Source: Candidatus Sordicultor fermentans
Lineage (GTDB): Bacteria; Atribacterota; Atribacteria; Atribacterales; Caldatribacteriaceae
DNA length: 22,432 bases
Assembly (NCBI GenBank): GCA_002385475.1
Contig: DGDO01000104.1
Span: 1-22,432, forward strand
Reading direction: 5' to 3'
Part shown: positions 1-6,406 of the stretch, piece by piece
How the letters are laid out: the number at the start of each line of letters is the position of its first letter
Numbering within the stretch: the first letter of the stretch is position 1
The notes under the pieces: generated by a model
Database searches by the model: none
Told to the model about the DNA's origin: nothing
What the model saw: only the letters and a program-made list of their open reading frames with translations
Position numbers and translations under genes: made by a program

Positions 1-134
1 TTTCTGAGTATTTTCCTATCTCCTACTACTATGGGAATAGCTTCTATATCCCACCTCCTTATACTTTTTACTATAATTTCCGGGCCCACCCCTGAGGGAT
101 CTCCCATGGTGATAATTAAAGAAGGTTTTTTCAT
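1..134 (-). CDS. pdxA: PdxA-family 4-hydroxythreonine-4-phosphate dehydrogenase, N-terminal fragment (cut by window edge)
   Basis: The first 44 codons of a gene running off the left edge. The start is ATG at 134-132. The N-terminus reads MKKPSLIITMGDPSGVGPEI, which matches the PdxA-family opening (ITMGDPAGxGPEI), where the loop contributes to substrate and nucleotide binding. Family members are NAD-dependent dehydrogenases: PdxA makes the 3-amino-2-oxopropyl phosphate precursor of vitamin B6, while PdxA2-type relatives oxidise 4-phospho-D-threonate or 4-phospho-D-erythronate in sugar-acid catabolism. The fragment is too short to separate these. The ATG overlaps the stop of the upstream aminotransferase (ATGA, 134-131), which implies translational coupling. 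The family call is secure; the exact subfamily is not. Confidence 0.85.
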   Translation of the reverse strand, partial: MKKPSLIITMGDPSGVGPEIIVKSIRRWDIEAIPIVVGDRKILR

Positions 135-1282
135 CTTCTCTTCCTTCTGAATTCTACCAGTCTTTTTACTCCCTCTTCCACGTCTTCTCTCTTGCGGCAG
201 ATAGAGAGACGGGCAAACCCCTCTCCTGTTTCTCCGAAGGCATCGCCAGGAGCCAGAGCTACTTTACTCTCCTCTACCAGAGTTTTACAGAACTCTAAAG
301 ACGGCAAACCAAACTCCCGGATATCTATCCACAGATAATATCCCCCCTGAGGCTTGAAAAAGCGAAACCCTCCCTTTTCTAAAAGACTCACCGCTTTATC
401 CCGGTTACCCCGGTAATAATCTACCATCTTTTCTACTTCTTCCGGAGGTAAATATAGAGCAACTTCTGCTGCTTTTTGAGAAAGATGAGAGGTACAGGCG
501 ATAAGATACTCTTCCACTTTAGCTAAGTGTTTAACCAGGTAAAGAGGAGCAACCATATACCCTACTCTCCAGCCAGTCAGGGCATAAGTTTTAGAAAAAG
601 AGAAAATGCTTATCAAATTGTCTTTATTTATGAAAGGAAACATTCCCCGGTGCTCTCCCTCATAAACATATTTCTCATAAGCTTCATCAGAAATAAGCAA
701 AAGCCCGTATTCCTCTGCCAGTTGAGCTAATTGGCGAAGAGTTTCCTCAGGAAACACTACCCCCACAGGGTTAGAAGGGGAATTGATGAGTATCATTTTA
801 GTGCGAGAGGTAATCAAACTTTCTATTTCTCCTCGATCGGGTAGGAAACCATTTTCCTCCCGGAGGTGATATCTCTTCATCTTTCCTCCACACAGCTCTA
901 CCTGATAAAAGTGGTTGGTAAAGCCAGGATCAGGCACTAAAACTTCATCTTGAGGCTCCAAGAGAGAGGAAAAAATCGTTACCGTTCCAAACAAAGAACC
1001 AGGAAGAATTATCACCTCTTCTGGTGTCACTTCCCATCCTTTTTCTTTTTTCAAGTGATGGGCAATTTTTTCTCGCAGGCTGGGTATACCCACCGTGGGA
1101 GTATATTTGATTTCTCCCTGCCAGTAAAAATCCTGGAGTTTTTCCAAGATGAGGTGGGGAGTGGGGAAATGAGGTTCTCCCATCTCTAAACGGATAACTT
1201 CCGGGTCGCGGAGGGCTATCTCCATTAGCTCTCTTATTCCCGAGCGAGGTAAATTAACTATTCTTTCAGGGATATCTACCAT
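131..1282 (-). CDS. PLP-dependent aminotransferase, class I/II (fold type I)
   Basis: A 383-residue protein of normal length for an AspC-like class I/II aminotransferase. Visible motifs are NSPSNPVG at 167-174 (PLP-ring contact loop), SDEAY at 198-202 (Asp pairing with the pyridine nitrogen, Tyr on PLP O3'), the Schiff-base lysine K231 in SFSKTYALTGWR, and R358 in FARLSI, the usual substrate alpha-carboxylate arginine. The family transfers an amino group between an amino acid and a 2-oxo acid in the cytoplasm; the amino donor cannot be read from sequence. It starts with ATG 12 nt after the transaldolase-like gene, with AGGAG just upstream, and its TGA overlaps the ATG of the pdxA-like gene. 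Context suggests a three-gene operon, possibly supplying an amino intermediate for the PdxA-type dehydrogenase, but it is not a SerC-type enzyme by these motifs. Confidence 0.93.
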   Translation of the reverse strand: MVDIPERIVNLPRSGIRELMEIALRDPEVIRLEMGEPHFPTPHLILEKLQDFYWQGEIKYTPTVGIPSLREKIAHHLKKEKGWEVTPEEVIILPGSLFGTVTIFSSLLEPQDEVLVPDPGFTNHFYQVELCGGKMKRYHLREENGFLPDRGEIESLITSRTKMILINSPSNPVGVVFPEETLRQLAQLAEEYGLLLISDEAYEKYVYEGEHRGMFPFINKDNLISIFSFSKTYALTGWRVGYMVAPLYLVKHLAKVEEYLIACTSHLSQKAAEVALYLPPEEVEKMVDYYRGNRDKAVSLLEKGGFRFFKPQGGYYLWIDIREFGLPSLEFCKTLVEESKVALAPGDAFGETGEGFARLSICRKREDVEEGVKRLVEFRRKRR

Positions 1283-1294
1283 TTTAGGATCTCC

Positions 1295-1948
1295 TCAAAA
1301 AGGTTTTTCGGGAACTTTTTCCCAATCGGCTAAAAATTGATCAATTCCAACATCGGTGAGAGGATGCTTGATTAGCTTAGATATGACAGGAAAAGGAATG
1401 GTGGCTACGTGAGCTCCCAGCCGTGCTGCCTCCACTACATGCATGGGGTGGCGAATGGAAGCCACAATTACCTGAGTAGTGATATCGTAATTACGAAAAA
1501 TCTGTAAGATATCAGCCACCAGGCGCATGCCATCGCTTGATATGTCATCTAATCTTCCCACAAAAGGACTGACATAGGTGGCTCCTGCTTTGGCAGCCAT
1601 AAGTGCTTGCAGAGGATTAAAAATCAAGGTGGTGTTTACGCTCACTCCTTCTTGAGAAAGAGCTTTGATAGCTTTCAATCCTTCCGTAGTTATAGGAACT
1701 TTTACCACTATATTAGGTGCCCAGCTGGATAGCTCTCTTCCCTCTTTTATCATTCCTTCTGCTTGCAGGCTTACCACTTCAGCAGAAACCGGGCCGGGAA
1801 CCAGACTACAAATCTCCATAATCACTTCCCTAAAACCTCTTCCCGTTTTAGAAACTAAAGTAGGATTAGTAGTCACTCCATCTAAAACTCCCAGCTTCAG
1901 AGCTTCTTTGATTTCTCCTGTATCGGCAGTATCAATAAAAAATTTCAC
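1295..1948 (-). CDS. Transaldolase-like / fructose-6-phosphate aldolase family protein (TalC/FSA type)
   Basis: 217 residues, the size of the short TalC/FSA (transaldolase subfamily 3B) single-domain barrels rather than ~320-residue TalB. Motifs: FIDTADTGEI at the N-terminus, TTNPTL at 26-31, the Schiff-base lysine K83 in NIVVKVPIT, NTTLIFNP at 105-112, and SPFVGRLDDI at 127-136. Members transfer a dihydroxyacetone unit between sugar phosphates (transaldolase) or cleave fructose 6-phosphate (FSA); the two activities cannot be separated safely by eye. The start is GTG at 1948-1946, chosen because GGGAGG lies 6-7 nt upstream and translation from it gives the canonical MKFFIDTA opening. It is the first gene of the minus-strand operon leading to the aminotransferase and the pdxA-like gene, and is divergent from purC. 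Confidence 0.93.
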   Translation of the reverse strand: MKFFIDTADTGEIKEALKLGVLDGVTTNPTLVSKTGRGFREVIMEICSLVPGPVSAEVVSLQAEGMIKEGRELSSWAPNIVVKVPITTEGLKAIKALSQEGVSVNTTLIFNPLQALMAAKAGATYVSPFVGRLDDISSDGMRLVADILQIFRNYDITTQVIVASIRHPMHVVEAARLGAHVATIPFPVISKLIKHPLTDVGIDQFLADWEKVPEKPF

Positions 1949-2119
1949 CTCAGACCTCCCTTTTCTGTTGATTTACCAGTATTATAAGCTTCTCCCTGGC
2001 CTTTATCAATCTACCATAGCGCGGCCAACCACATTTCACATTGACAAGAACTTCTATTCTTGATAAAGAATAACCTGCAGTGTTCTCTATTGTCTTCGTG
2101 AGGATCGTATTTTTATATT

Positions 2120-2168
2120 CCGTGGCGGTCTTCTCTTTATAGAAAAACGAGATTACCTGCCGCCACGG
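2120..2168. repeat. Perfect 9-bp inverted repeat with 31-nt spacer
   Basis: CCGTGGCGG at 2120-2128 is exactly complementary to CCGCCACGG at 2160-2168. The arms are GC-rich in an AT-rich intergenic region, which makes them stand out. This could be an RNA hairpin in the transaldolase leader, a protein-binding dyad, or the remains of a small palindromic repeat. No T-run follows on either strand, so it is not a standard terminator. Confidence 0.5.
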
Positions 2169-2235
2169 GATAGCAATGGTATTGTATTTTTCTGTTTTCA
2201 AGGTAATGCAGAGGCCTTTACCCGGAAGGAACATC

Positions 2236-2262
2236 TTAACAAACCCCTCAGGGTGCTATAAT
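2236..2262 (+). promoter_or_regulatory. Promoter of purC (extended -10)
   Basis: A perfect TATAAT at 2257-2262 is preceded by TG one base upstream (TGCTATAAT), an extended -10 element. TTAACA at 2236-2241 is a possible -35, but with only 15 bp spacing; the extended -10 would compensate. The purC start lies about 40 nt downstream. Confidence 0.6.
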
Positions 2263-2301
2263 CTATTTAACTTGTTATCTCAAAAGAGAGGAGCTCATAA
2301 T

Positions 2302-3330
2302 ATGGGAAGCGTAAAAGACTTAATAGTTCTTTCTTCTCCACATGAGGAAAAACCGGGGAGAGGGAAATTTATTTTTTCTGATCGGTATTCAGTATTCGAT
2401 TGGGGGGAGATGCCCGACCATATCCCTCTAAAAGGTGCTTCCTTATGTTTAATAGGAGCCTACTTTTTTGAACAACTAGAGAGAGCCGGATTCTTAACTC
2501 ATTACCAGGGAATAGAAGAAGAGGGAAAAAACAAGAGGCTATTTGAGTTAAAAAATCCTGCTAATGAAATGGTAGTTTCTTTAGTGAGGATTATCCAGCC
2601 TCCTGAAATAGAAGGGAAATACGACTATAACATCTACCAGGGAATAAGGGGGAATTTTTTAATTCCTTTTGAATTCATATATCGTAATTCTCTACCTGCA
2701 GGTTCTAGCTTACGCAAAAGATTAGAAAGAGGGGAAGTAAAATTAAAAGATTACGGATGGGATAGGATTCCTGCTCCAGAGGAAAGATTGTCACCACCCG
2801 TTGTAGACGTTTCTACCAAATTAGAAGAGCAAGACCGTTATCTAAGCTGGCAAGAAGTAGAAGAGACAGGCATATTACAAAAAGAAGAAATAGAAGAAAT
2901 TCGTCGAACAGTTCTTGCTATAGATGGCTTGATAACTAAAGAAGTAGAAAGGATAAACCTGAAAAACGAGGATGGAAAAATAGAACTGGCTTTCGATAAA
3001 GATAGAAACTTAATGGTGGTAGATGTGGTAGGGACTCCTGATGAGAGCCGTTATACCTTCCGGGGGATACATCTTTCTAAAGAGATCGCCAGAGAGTTTT
3101 ATCGGAAAACTTCCTGGTTTGAAAAAGTAGAAAAAGCTAAGCTTCAGAATCCAGTGGGCTGGAGAGGTTTGGTGAAAGCAAGTCCTCCACCTCTACCCTC
3201 TTCTCTTGTGCAACTGATAAGCTGGGTGTATCAGCGAATAGCTATGGATCTTACAGAAAGAAATTGGTTCTCAGATGTGCCTTCTTTAGAAGAAATTGGA
3301 GAAAGAATTAGTCAGGAGCTTCTTATTTGA
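2302..3330 (+). CDS. purC: Phosphoribosylaminoimidazole-succinocarboxamide synthase (SAICAR synthetase)
   Basis: 342 residues from ATG 2302, with GAGAGGAG 8-10 nt upstream; the open frame extends further upstream but across the promoter, so this start is preferred. The enzyme joins L-aspartate to CAIR using ATP in de novo purine synthesis. Visible signature: GKFIFSDRYSVFDWGEMPD at 21-39, where Asp and Tyr of SDRYSVFD are family-conserved, then K/E-rich ATP-grasp-like segments and WxGRGLV-like text near the C-terminus. It is longer than the ~240-residue E. coli PurC; from memory it resembles the longer type common in archaea and some deep-branching bacteria. No other purine gene is nearby, so it is an isolated pathway gene with its own promoter. 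No terminator is visible after it; the tRNA promoter overlaps its stop codon. Confidence 0.9.
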   Translation: MGSVKDLIVLSSPHEEKPGRGKFIFSDRYSVFDWGEMPDHIPLKGASLCLIGAYFFEQLERAGFLTHYQGIEEEGKNKRLFELKNPANEMVVSLVRIIQPPEIEGKYDYNIYQGIRGNFLIPFEFIYRNSLPAGSSLRKRLERGEVKLKDYGWDRIPAPEERLSPPVVDVSTKLEEQDRYLSWQEVEETGILQKEEIEEIRRTVLAIDGLITKEVERINLKNEDGKIELAFDKDRNLMVVDVVGTPDESRYTFRGIHLSKEIAREFYRKTSWFEKVEKAKLQNPVGWRGLVKASPPPLPSSLVQLISWVYQRIAMDLTERNWFSDVPSLEEIGERISQELLI

Positions 3331-3355
3331 CATGAGAAAAGAGAGAAAGTAAAAT
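3327..3355 (+). promoter_or_regulatory. Strong sigma70-type promoter of the tRNA-Arg gene
   Basis: A perfect -35 TTGACA at 3327-3332 and a near-consensus -10 TAAAAT at 3350-3355 are separated by exactly 17 bp; the tRNA begins 24 nt after the -10. The -35 box overlaps the purC stop codon (TGA at 3328-3330). Confidence 0.8.
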
Positions 3356-3379
3356 AATCAAGGAAATAAACATTGATGT

Positions 3380-3455
3380 GCGCCCGTAGCTCAAAGGACA
3401 GAGCGGCGGTCTCCTAAACCGCAGGCTGAGGGTTCGAATCCCGCCGGGCGCACCA
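3380..3455 (+). tRNA. tRNA-Arg, anticodon CCT, with encoded CCA
   Basis: The full cloverleaf can be drawn: acceptor stem GCGCCCG (3380-3386) pairs with CGGGCGC (3445-3451), followed by discriminator A and CCA (3453-3455). The anticodon stem GCGGT/ACCGC closes the loop CTCCTAA, giving anticodon CCT, which reads AGG (Arg). The T arm has the standard GGTTCGAATCC loop. It sits between purC and a tyrosine recombinase, so its 3' end is a plausible integration site. Confidence 0.96.
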
Positions 3456-3548
3456 AGGCTTCACAGAGCTATTTTCGCCTTCTCTACCCTCTCTAAAAAC
3501 CCCCGAGTCCGATGACTATAAATCTACTCCCAGAAAGAGGCGATTTCT

Positions 3549-4466
3549 GTGGGGCAGGTAGTAAAACTTCCGCAACTCGAAAGCTGGAAAAACCTTTTAG
3601 AGCTATTTCTGTTTGAAAAAAAAGCTGAAGGAAGAGCTCCGAGAACTATCCACGATTACAAAGCTCACATTACCAGCTTTTTTAAACGCTTTCCTCAAGC
3701 TCTGCGCTCAGAGAAAGATTTAAGAACTTCCATCCTCAAGTATTTCTCCGATGATATTAAACCTGCTACTTTTAACCTCCGTCGGCAATATCTTAAAGCT
3801 TTCTTTGATTTTTTAGTGAGGGAGAATGTTATTGAGAAAAACCCTGTAGACTTTAAAAAGAGGAAAGATGAAGGAAGAGCCCGAGCTATACCACTGGAAG
3901 CATTAAAAGAACTCCTCAATGCTCCAGATAAAAAGAGTTATGCTGGCTTTCGTGATTACTGTCTTATCCTCTTTATGCTTGATACTGGCATTCGCCCTGG
4001 AGAAGCATTAAAGCTCAAGAAAGAAGATTTTAACCTTGCCTCCTTTGAAGTAACTATTCCTGAAGATGTTGCTAAAACGAGAAGGAAAAGAACATTACCT
4101 CTCTCTCCAGTGGTAGCTAAGGAGATTAAAAAGCTCCTCTTTTTGCAACCCTTAGAGTGGAGAGATACTACGGTTTTTTGTAGCTTTGAAGGAAAAGAGC
4201 TTTCTGAGGTTTCTTTTGGTAGAAGGCTTAGGAAATACTCTCGTCAAATTGGCTATAAAATAACTCCTTATGATTTACGCCACTCTTTCGCTCTCTTATA
4301 TTTGCGTAACGGTGGTAATGTCTTTACTTTACAGCGCACTCTTGGGCATACTGATTTAAATATGACTAAAAGATATTTAGCGTTAACTGGAGAAGACTTA
4401 AAAGTAGAACATGAGAAAGCTACGCCAGTGAGTGATATTGTGGGGAAAAGAGTAAGGAAGGTATAG
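3549..4466 (+). CDS. Tyrosine recombinase / phage-type integrase (XerC/D-like)
   Basis: 305 residues with an N-terminal SAM-like core-binding domain (about 12-100) and a C-terminal catalytic domain (about 115-290). Catalytic residues visible: R149 in DTGIRPGEAL, a beta-hairpin lysine around K176 (AKTRRKR), YDLRH at 241-245 giving R244 (the first His of the usual HxxR box is Tyr, a common variant), H267 in TLGHTDLN, and nucleophile Y276 in MTKRYLAL. The start is GTG 3549 with AAAGAGG 8 nt upstream. Such enzymes catalyse site-specific strand exchange for Xer resolution or element integration. The position 94 nt after a tRNA 3' end, in the same orientation, favours an integrase of a tRNA-targeting element; no excisionase, relaxase or phage gene is nearby and no second copy of the tRNA 3' end was found in the window. 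It may be a remnant or a stand-alone recombinase. Confidence 0.93.
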   Translation: MGQVVKLPQLESWKNLLELFLFEKKAEGRAPRTIHDYKAHITSFFKRFPQALRSEKDLRTSILKYFSDDIKPATFNLRRQYLKAFFDFLVRENVIEKNPVDFKKRKDEGRARAIPLEALKELLNAPDKKSYAGFRDYCLILFMLDTGIRPGEALKLKKEDFNLASFEVTIPEDVAKTRRKRTLPLSPVVAKEIKKLLFLQPLEWRDTTVFCSFEGKELSEVSFGRRLRKYSRQIGYKITPYDLRHSFALLYLRNGGNVFTLQRTLGHTDLNMTKRYLALTGEDLKVEHEKATPVSDIVGKRVRKV

Positions 4467-4477
4467 AGTAAAAAAAA

Positions 4478-4506
4478 TCACCCCACCGGTGTGGGTAGTG
4501 GGGTGA
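4478..4506 (-). terminator. Rho-independent terminator, minus-strand orientation
   Basis: The arms TCACCCCAC (4478-4486) and GTGGGGTGA (4498-4506) form a perfect 9-bp GC-rich stem. The run of A at 4471-4477 gives seven U residues when read on the minus strand; on the plus strand there is no T-run. It therefore terminates transcription coming from the right (the small minus ORF and possibly read-through from the HEAT gene), and is convergent with the integrase gene ending at 4466. Confidence 0.75.
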
Positions 4507-4547
4507 CAAAGAGGAATACTTTTATCTAAAAGATAAGGGGATGTGTT

Positions 4548-4793
4548 TTATCCTACTTCTCCAATTCTAATTCTATAACCTGTTCCGGTATTACCACTCA
4601 ATCCGCCGCTACTATCAACACTATTATCGACACTCCAACTACTATGGCCACCATGAAAGTTTCCTATAAAAGCTCCAGGAGCGGTGTCTGTTCCTAGGTA
4701 ATATCTCCCTTCGCTCTGGCTGCAGAAAAAGTAGATAGTGATCGCCATTATTTCTGGGCAGTAAGAAAGGAAATAGTAGCCCATTATTATCAT
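4548..4793 (-). CDS. Small hypothetical protein, possibly a gene remnant
   Basis: An 81-residue product that I do not recognise. Its N-terminal part is hydrophobic and aromatic (MIIMGYYFLSYCPEIMAITI), while the C-terminal half is rich in Gly, Ser, Thr and Asn (GTDTAPGAFIGNFHGGHSSW, then SVDNSVDSSGG and GYRIRIGEVG), the texture of an exported beta-rich or pilin-like C-terminus. The ATG at 4793 has no clear ribosome binding site and an in-frame stop lies two codons upstream, so it may be the tail of a longer gene broken by rearrangement. In favour of transcription, a minus-oriented terminator (4478-4506) lies just downstream. Its first third overlaps an open frame on the opposite strand (4698-5000); at most one is likely to be real there. 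Confidence 0.4.
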   Translation of the reverse strand: MIIMGYYFLSYCPEIMAITIYFFCSQSEGRYYLGTDTAPGAFIGNFHGGHSSWSVDNSVDSSGGLSGNTGTGYRIRIGEVG

Positions 4794-5000
4794 AAAAATT
4801 TAGAAGAGTTAGAAATGGACAATTTAGGCAGGGTTAAAAAAATTTTCCTGGCTAATCCGACATCCCGGGGAGAAGCAGAACAGGAATATGCCAGATTTAA
4901 AGGTTACCGGGTGGTAAAGAGAATCCGGGGCAGGGCAAAATATAATTCAGTCAACATTGATTTTCAGGCCGAAACCAGGAATTACCAGCTATATCCTTGA
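4698..5000 (+). pseudogene. Orphan open frame, probable gene fragment of unknown function
   Basis: This frame is open for 100 codons from just after a TAG at 4695-4697 to the TGA at 4998-5000, but has no start codon until ATG 4815 (61 residues from there). The translated text is well mixed in charged and aromatic residues (HYFWAVRKEIVAHYYHKNLE, then GRVKKIFLANPTSRGEAEQE and YARFKGYRVVKRIRGRAKY), more protein-like than a random frame. No ribosome binding site precedes 4815. Its tail overlaps the last 19 bases of the convergent HEAT gene. I cannot assign a family. The most likely reading is the C-terminal piece of a gene disrupted when the flanking segment was inserted or deleted. Confidence 0.3.
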
Positions 5001-6406
5001 GAAAGGTATTCTTTTGCCAGAGCCAATCGAGCGCTAATTTTTATTTCCTCATCAAGGGAAAAAGCTAATTTCTCCAGAAAATAGGCAGCTGCAGGAGCTT
5101 TTATTCCCTCCAGAGCTCTAATTATTTCTCGCTGGAGGAGGGGAGAAGCTTCTTCCATGGCTATTTCAATAAGAGGCAAAGCCTCCTCTCCCAGGACGGG
5201 CAATCTTTTTAAAATAAATAATTTAGCTCCTTCATCACCAGAACGGAGTATTTCCCGAATTAAGTATAAGTTGCTTCTCAAATCTTCTTTACCGAGAGGA
5301 GGAATTTCTTCTTCCTGGAGGTAAAGCTCCTCTCCCCGGGAGACCAAAAGGGAAAAAACAATTTCGATGTTTTCTTCCTCTGGAAGAAAACGTAAAAGAG
5401 AAAACGGTCTCCACTCCCTCTCTTTAAGCTTTTCTTTAAGACAAGGGGTAAATGCGATGTCCTCTGTTTTGCCCAGAGATTCAAAGATTTGCTCCTCAAG
5501 TAAAGGGTCCTTCTCCCCCATCCGAATTAGAAGATTAACCCCTTTTTCATACTTAGCCAGAACTCTTATCAGGCGAGAATTCAAATCTTCTTCCTGCAAA
5601 GCAAGATGGGAGATTTCCCCTTCTCCCCAGAGAATAGTTTGAGAAAGATTTCTAACTTTTTTATCCCGGTCGTTAGACATTTTGTGAGCATAATTTACAA
5701 CATTCCCATCTTCTCTTTCCCACAGAGCAAAAAGAGCTATTTCTCGAAAGAAAGGATTTTCCGAGTTTATCATAGTGAATAAGTAAAAAGACACAGAAAA
5801 ATCGTAGAGAGAAAGCAATTCATCCACTTCTTCTTTTAATTCGGAAGGGAAATCCTCTTTTTCTATCAGGCGGAAAAAGAAGGGGAGGGATTCTCTCACT
5901 TTCCAATGAGCTAAAGCCCGGAGCGCCTCCCATCGAAGGATTATCTCTTCTTCTTTATTACCCGAATCCTCTTTCCGTAGAATAGAAAAGAAGAAAGGAA
6001 TCCAGTCATCTGTTTCTCCTAAAAGGCGGATTATTTCTACTCGTAGAGCTATATCTGGTTCCTTCCAGAATAGAGAAATTAAGTATTCTCCTCGCTCTTT
6101 CCCCTCCATCTCCCGGGAAAGAAGAGAAAGAGCTGATTTTCGAAGATAAAAAGGATATCCTCTGTTCTCTACTATTTTCTTTATTCCACCTGTGAGCTCA
6201 TGGGAAGCTAAAAAAAGAGGGGCATCTTCAACTAAAAGATAAAAAATATCTTCTCTGCCCTCTTTCCAGAGACTGCGTAATTCTTGAATTATAGAGGAGT
6301 AAGAAAGCAACTCTTCTCCTTGTACTATTGCTGTTCCCGTAAAGAGGAAGAGTATGATTGTCACTATTAATTTTCTAATAAGCGCATTCTTTAGCTGCTT
6401 GAGCAT
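4982..6406 (-). CDS. Exported HEAT-repeat protein of unknown function
   Basis: 474 residues. The N-terminus is a classic signal peptide: basic n-region (MLKQLKNALIRK), hydrophobic core LIVTIILFLFTGTAIV, and likely cleavage near VQG-EE; there is no lipobox Cys. The remainder is a run of amphipathic helical pairs with HEAT/armadillo-like texture (for example repeated ...LLRFLP/ALRALAHWK/EIIRALEGIKAPAAAYFLEKLA...), very rich in Glu and Leu. Such solenoids are protein-binding scaffolds; no catalytic motif is seen. The ATG lies 32 nt inside the end of the upstream URO-D gene and has no strong ribosome binding site, so translation is probably coupled; a GTG at residue 15 is an alternative that would remove the basic n-region. 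It is the last gene of the LacI/URO-D/HEAT operon. Its link to the island is unknown. Confidence 0.8.
   Translation of the reverse strand: MLKQLKNALIRKLIVTIILFLFTGTAIVQGEELLSYSSIIQELRSLWKEGREDIFYLLVEDAPLFLASHELTGGIKKIVENRGYPFYLRKSALSLLSREMEGKERGEYLISLFWKEPDIALRVEIIRLLGETDDWIPFFFSILRKEDSGNKEEEIILRWEALRALAHWKVRESLPFFFRLIEKEDFPSELKEEVDELLSLYDFSVSFYLFTMINSENPFFREIALFALWEREDGNVVNYAHKMSNDRDKKVRNLSQTILWGEGEISHLALQEEDLNSRLIRVLAKYEKGVNLLIRMGEKDPLLEEQIFESLGKTEDIAFTPCLKEKLKEREWRPFSLLRFLPEEENIEIVFSLLVSRGEELYLQEEEIPPLGKEDLRSNLYLIREILRSGDEGAKLFILKRLPVLGEEALPLIEIAMEEASPLLQREIIRALEGIKAPAAAYFLEKLAFSLDEEIKISARLALAKEYLSQGYSW

Larger units (their letters stand above)
1949..2301. promoter_or_regulatory. Divergent intergenic region between the transaldolase operon and purC
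   Basis: 353 bp with no convincing gene. It holds an extended -10 promoter for purC (listed separately), a perfect 9-bp inverted repeat (listed separately), and a smaller dyad CAAGAA...TTCTTG at 2045-2062 that could be an operator. An open frame of 94 codons on the minus strand (2234-1950) crosses the inverted repeat and ends one base before the transaldolase GTG; its product has no recognisable feature and I do not call it. I see no good sigma70 match for the minus-strand operon. Confidence 0.5.

Noticed and set aside
1950..2234. 94-codon open frame on the minus strand upstream of the transaldolase-like gene
   Set aside because: It has no ribosome binding site, crosses the purC promoter side and a GC-rich inverted repeat, and its product shows no recognisable feature; likely a chance frame in the intergenic region.
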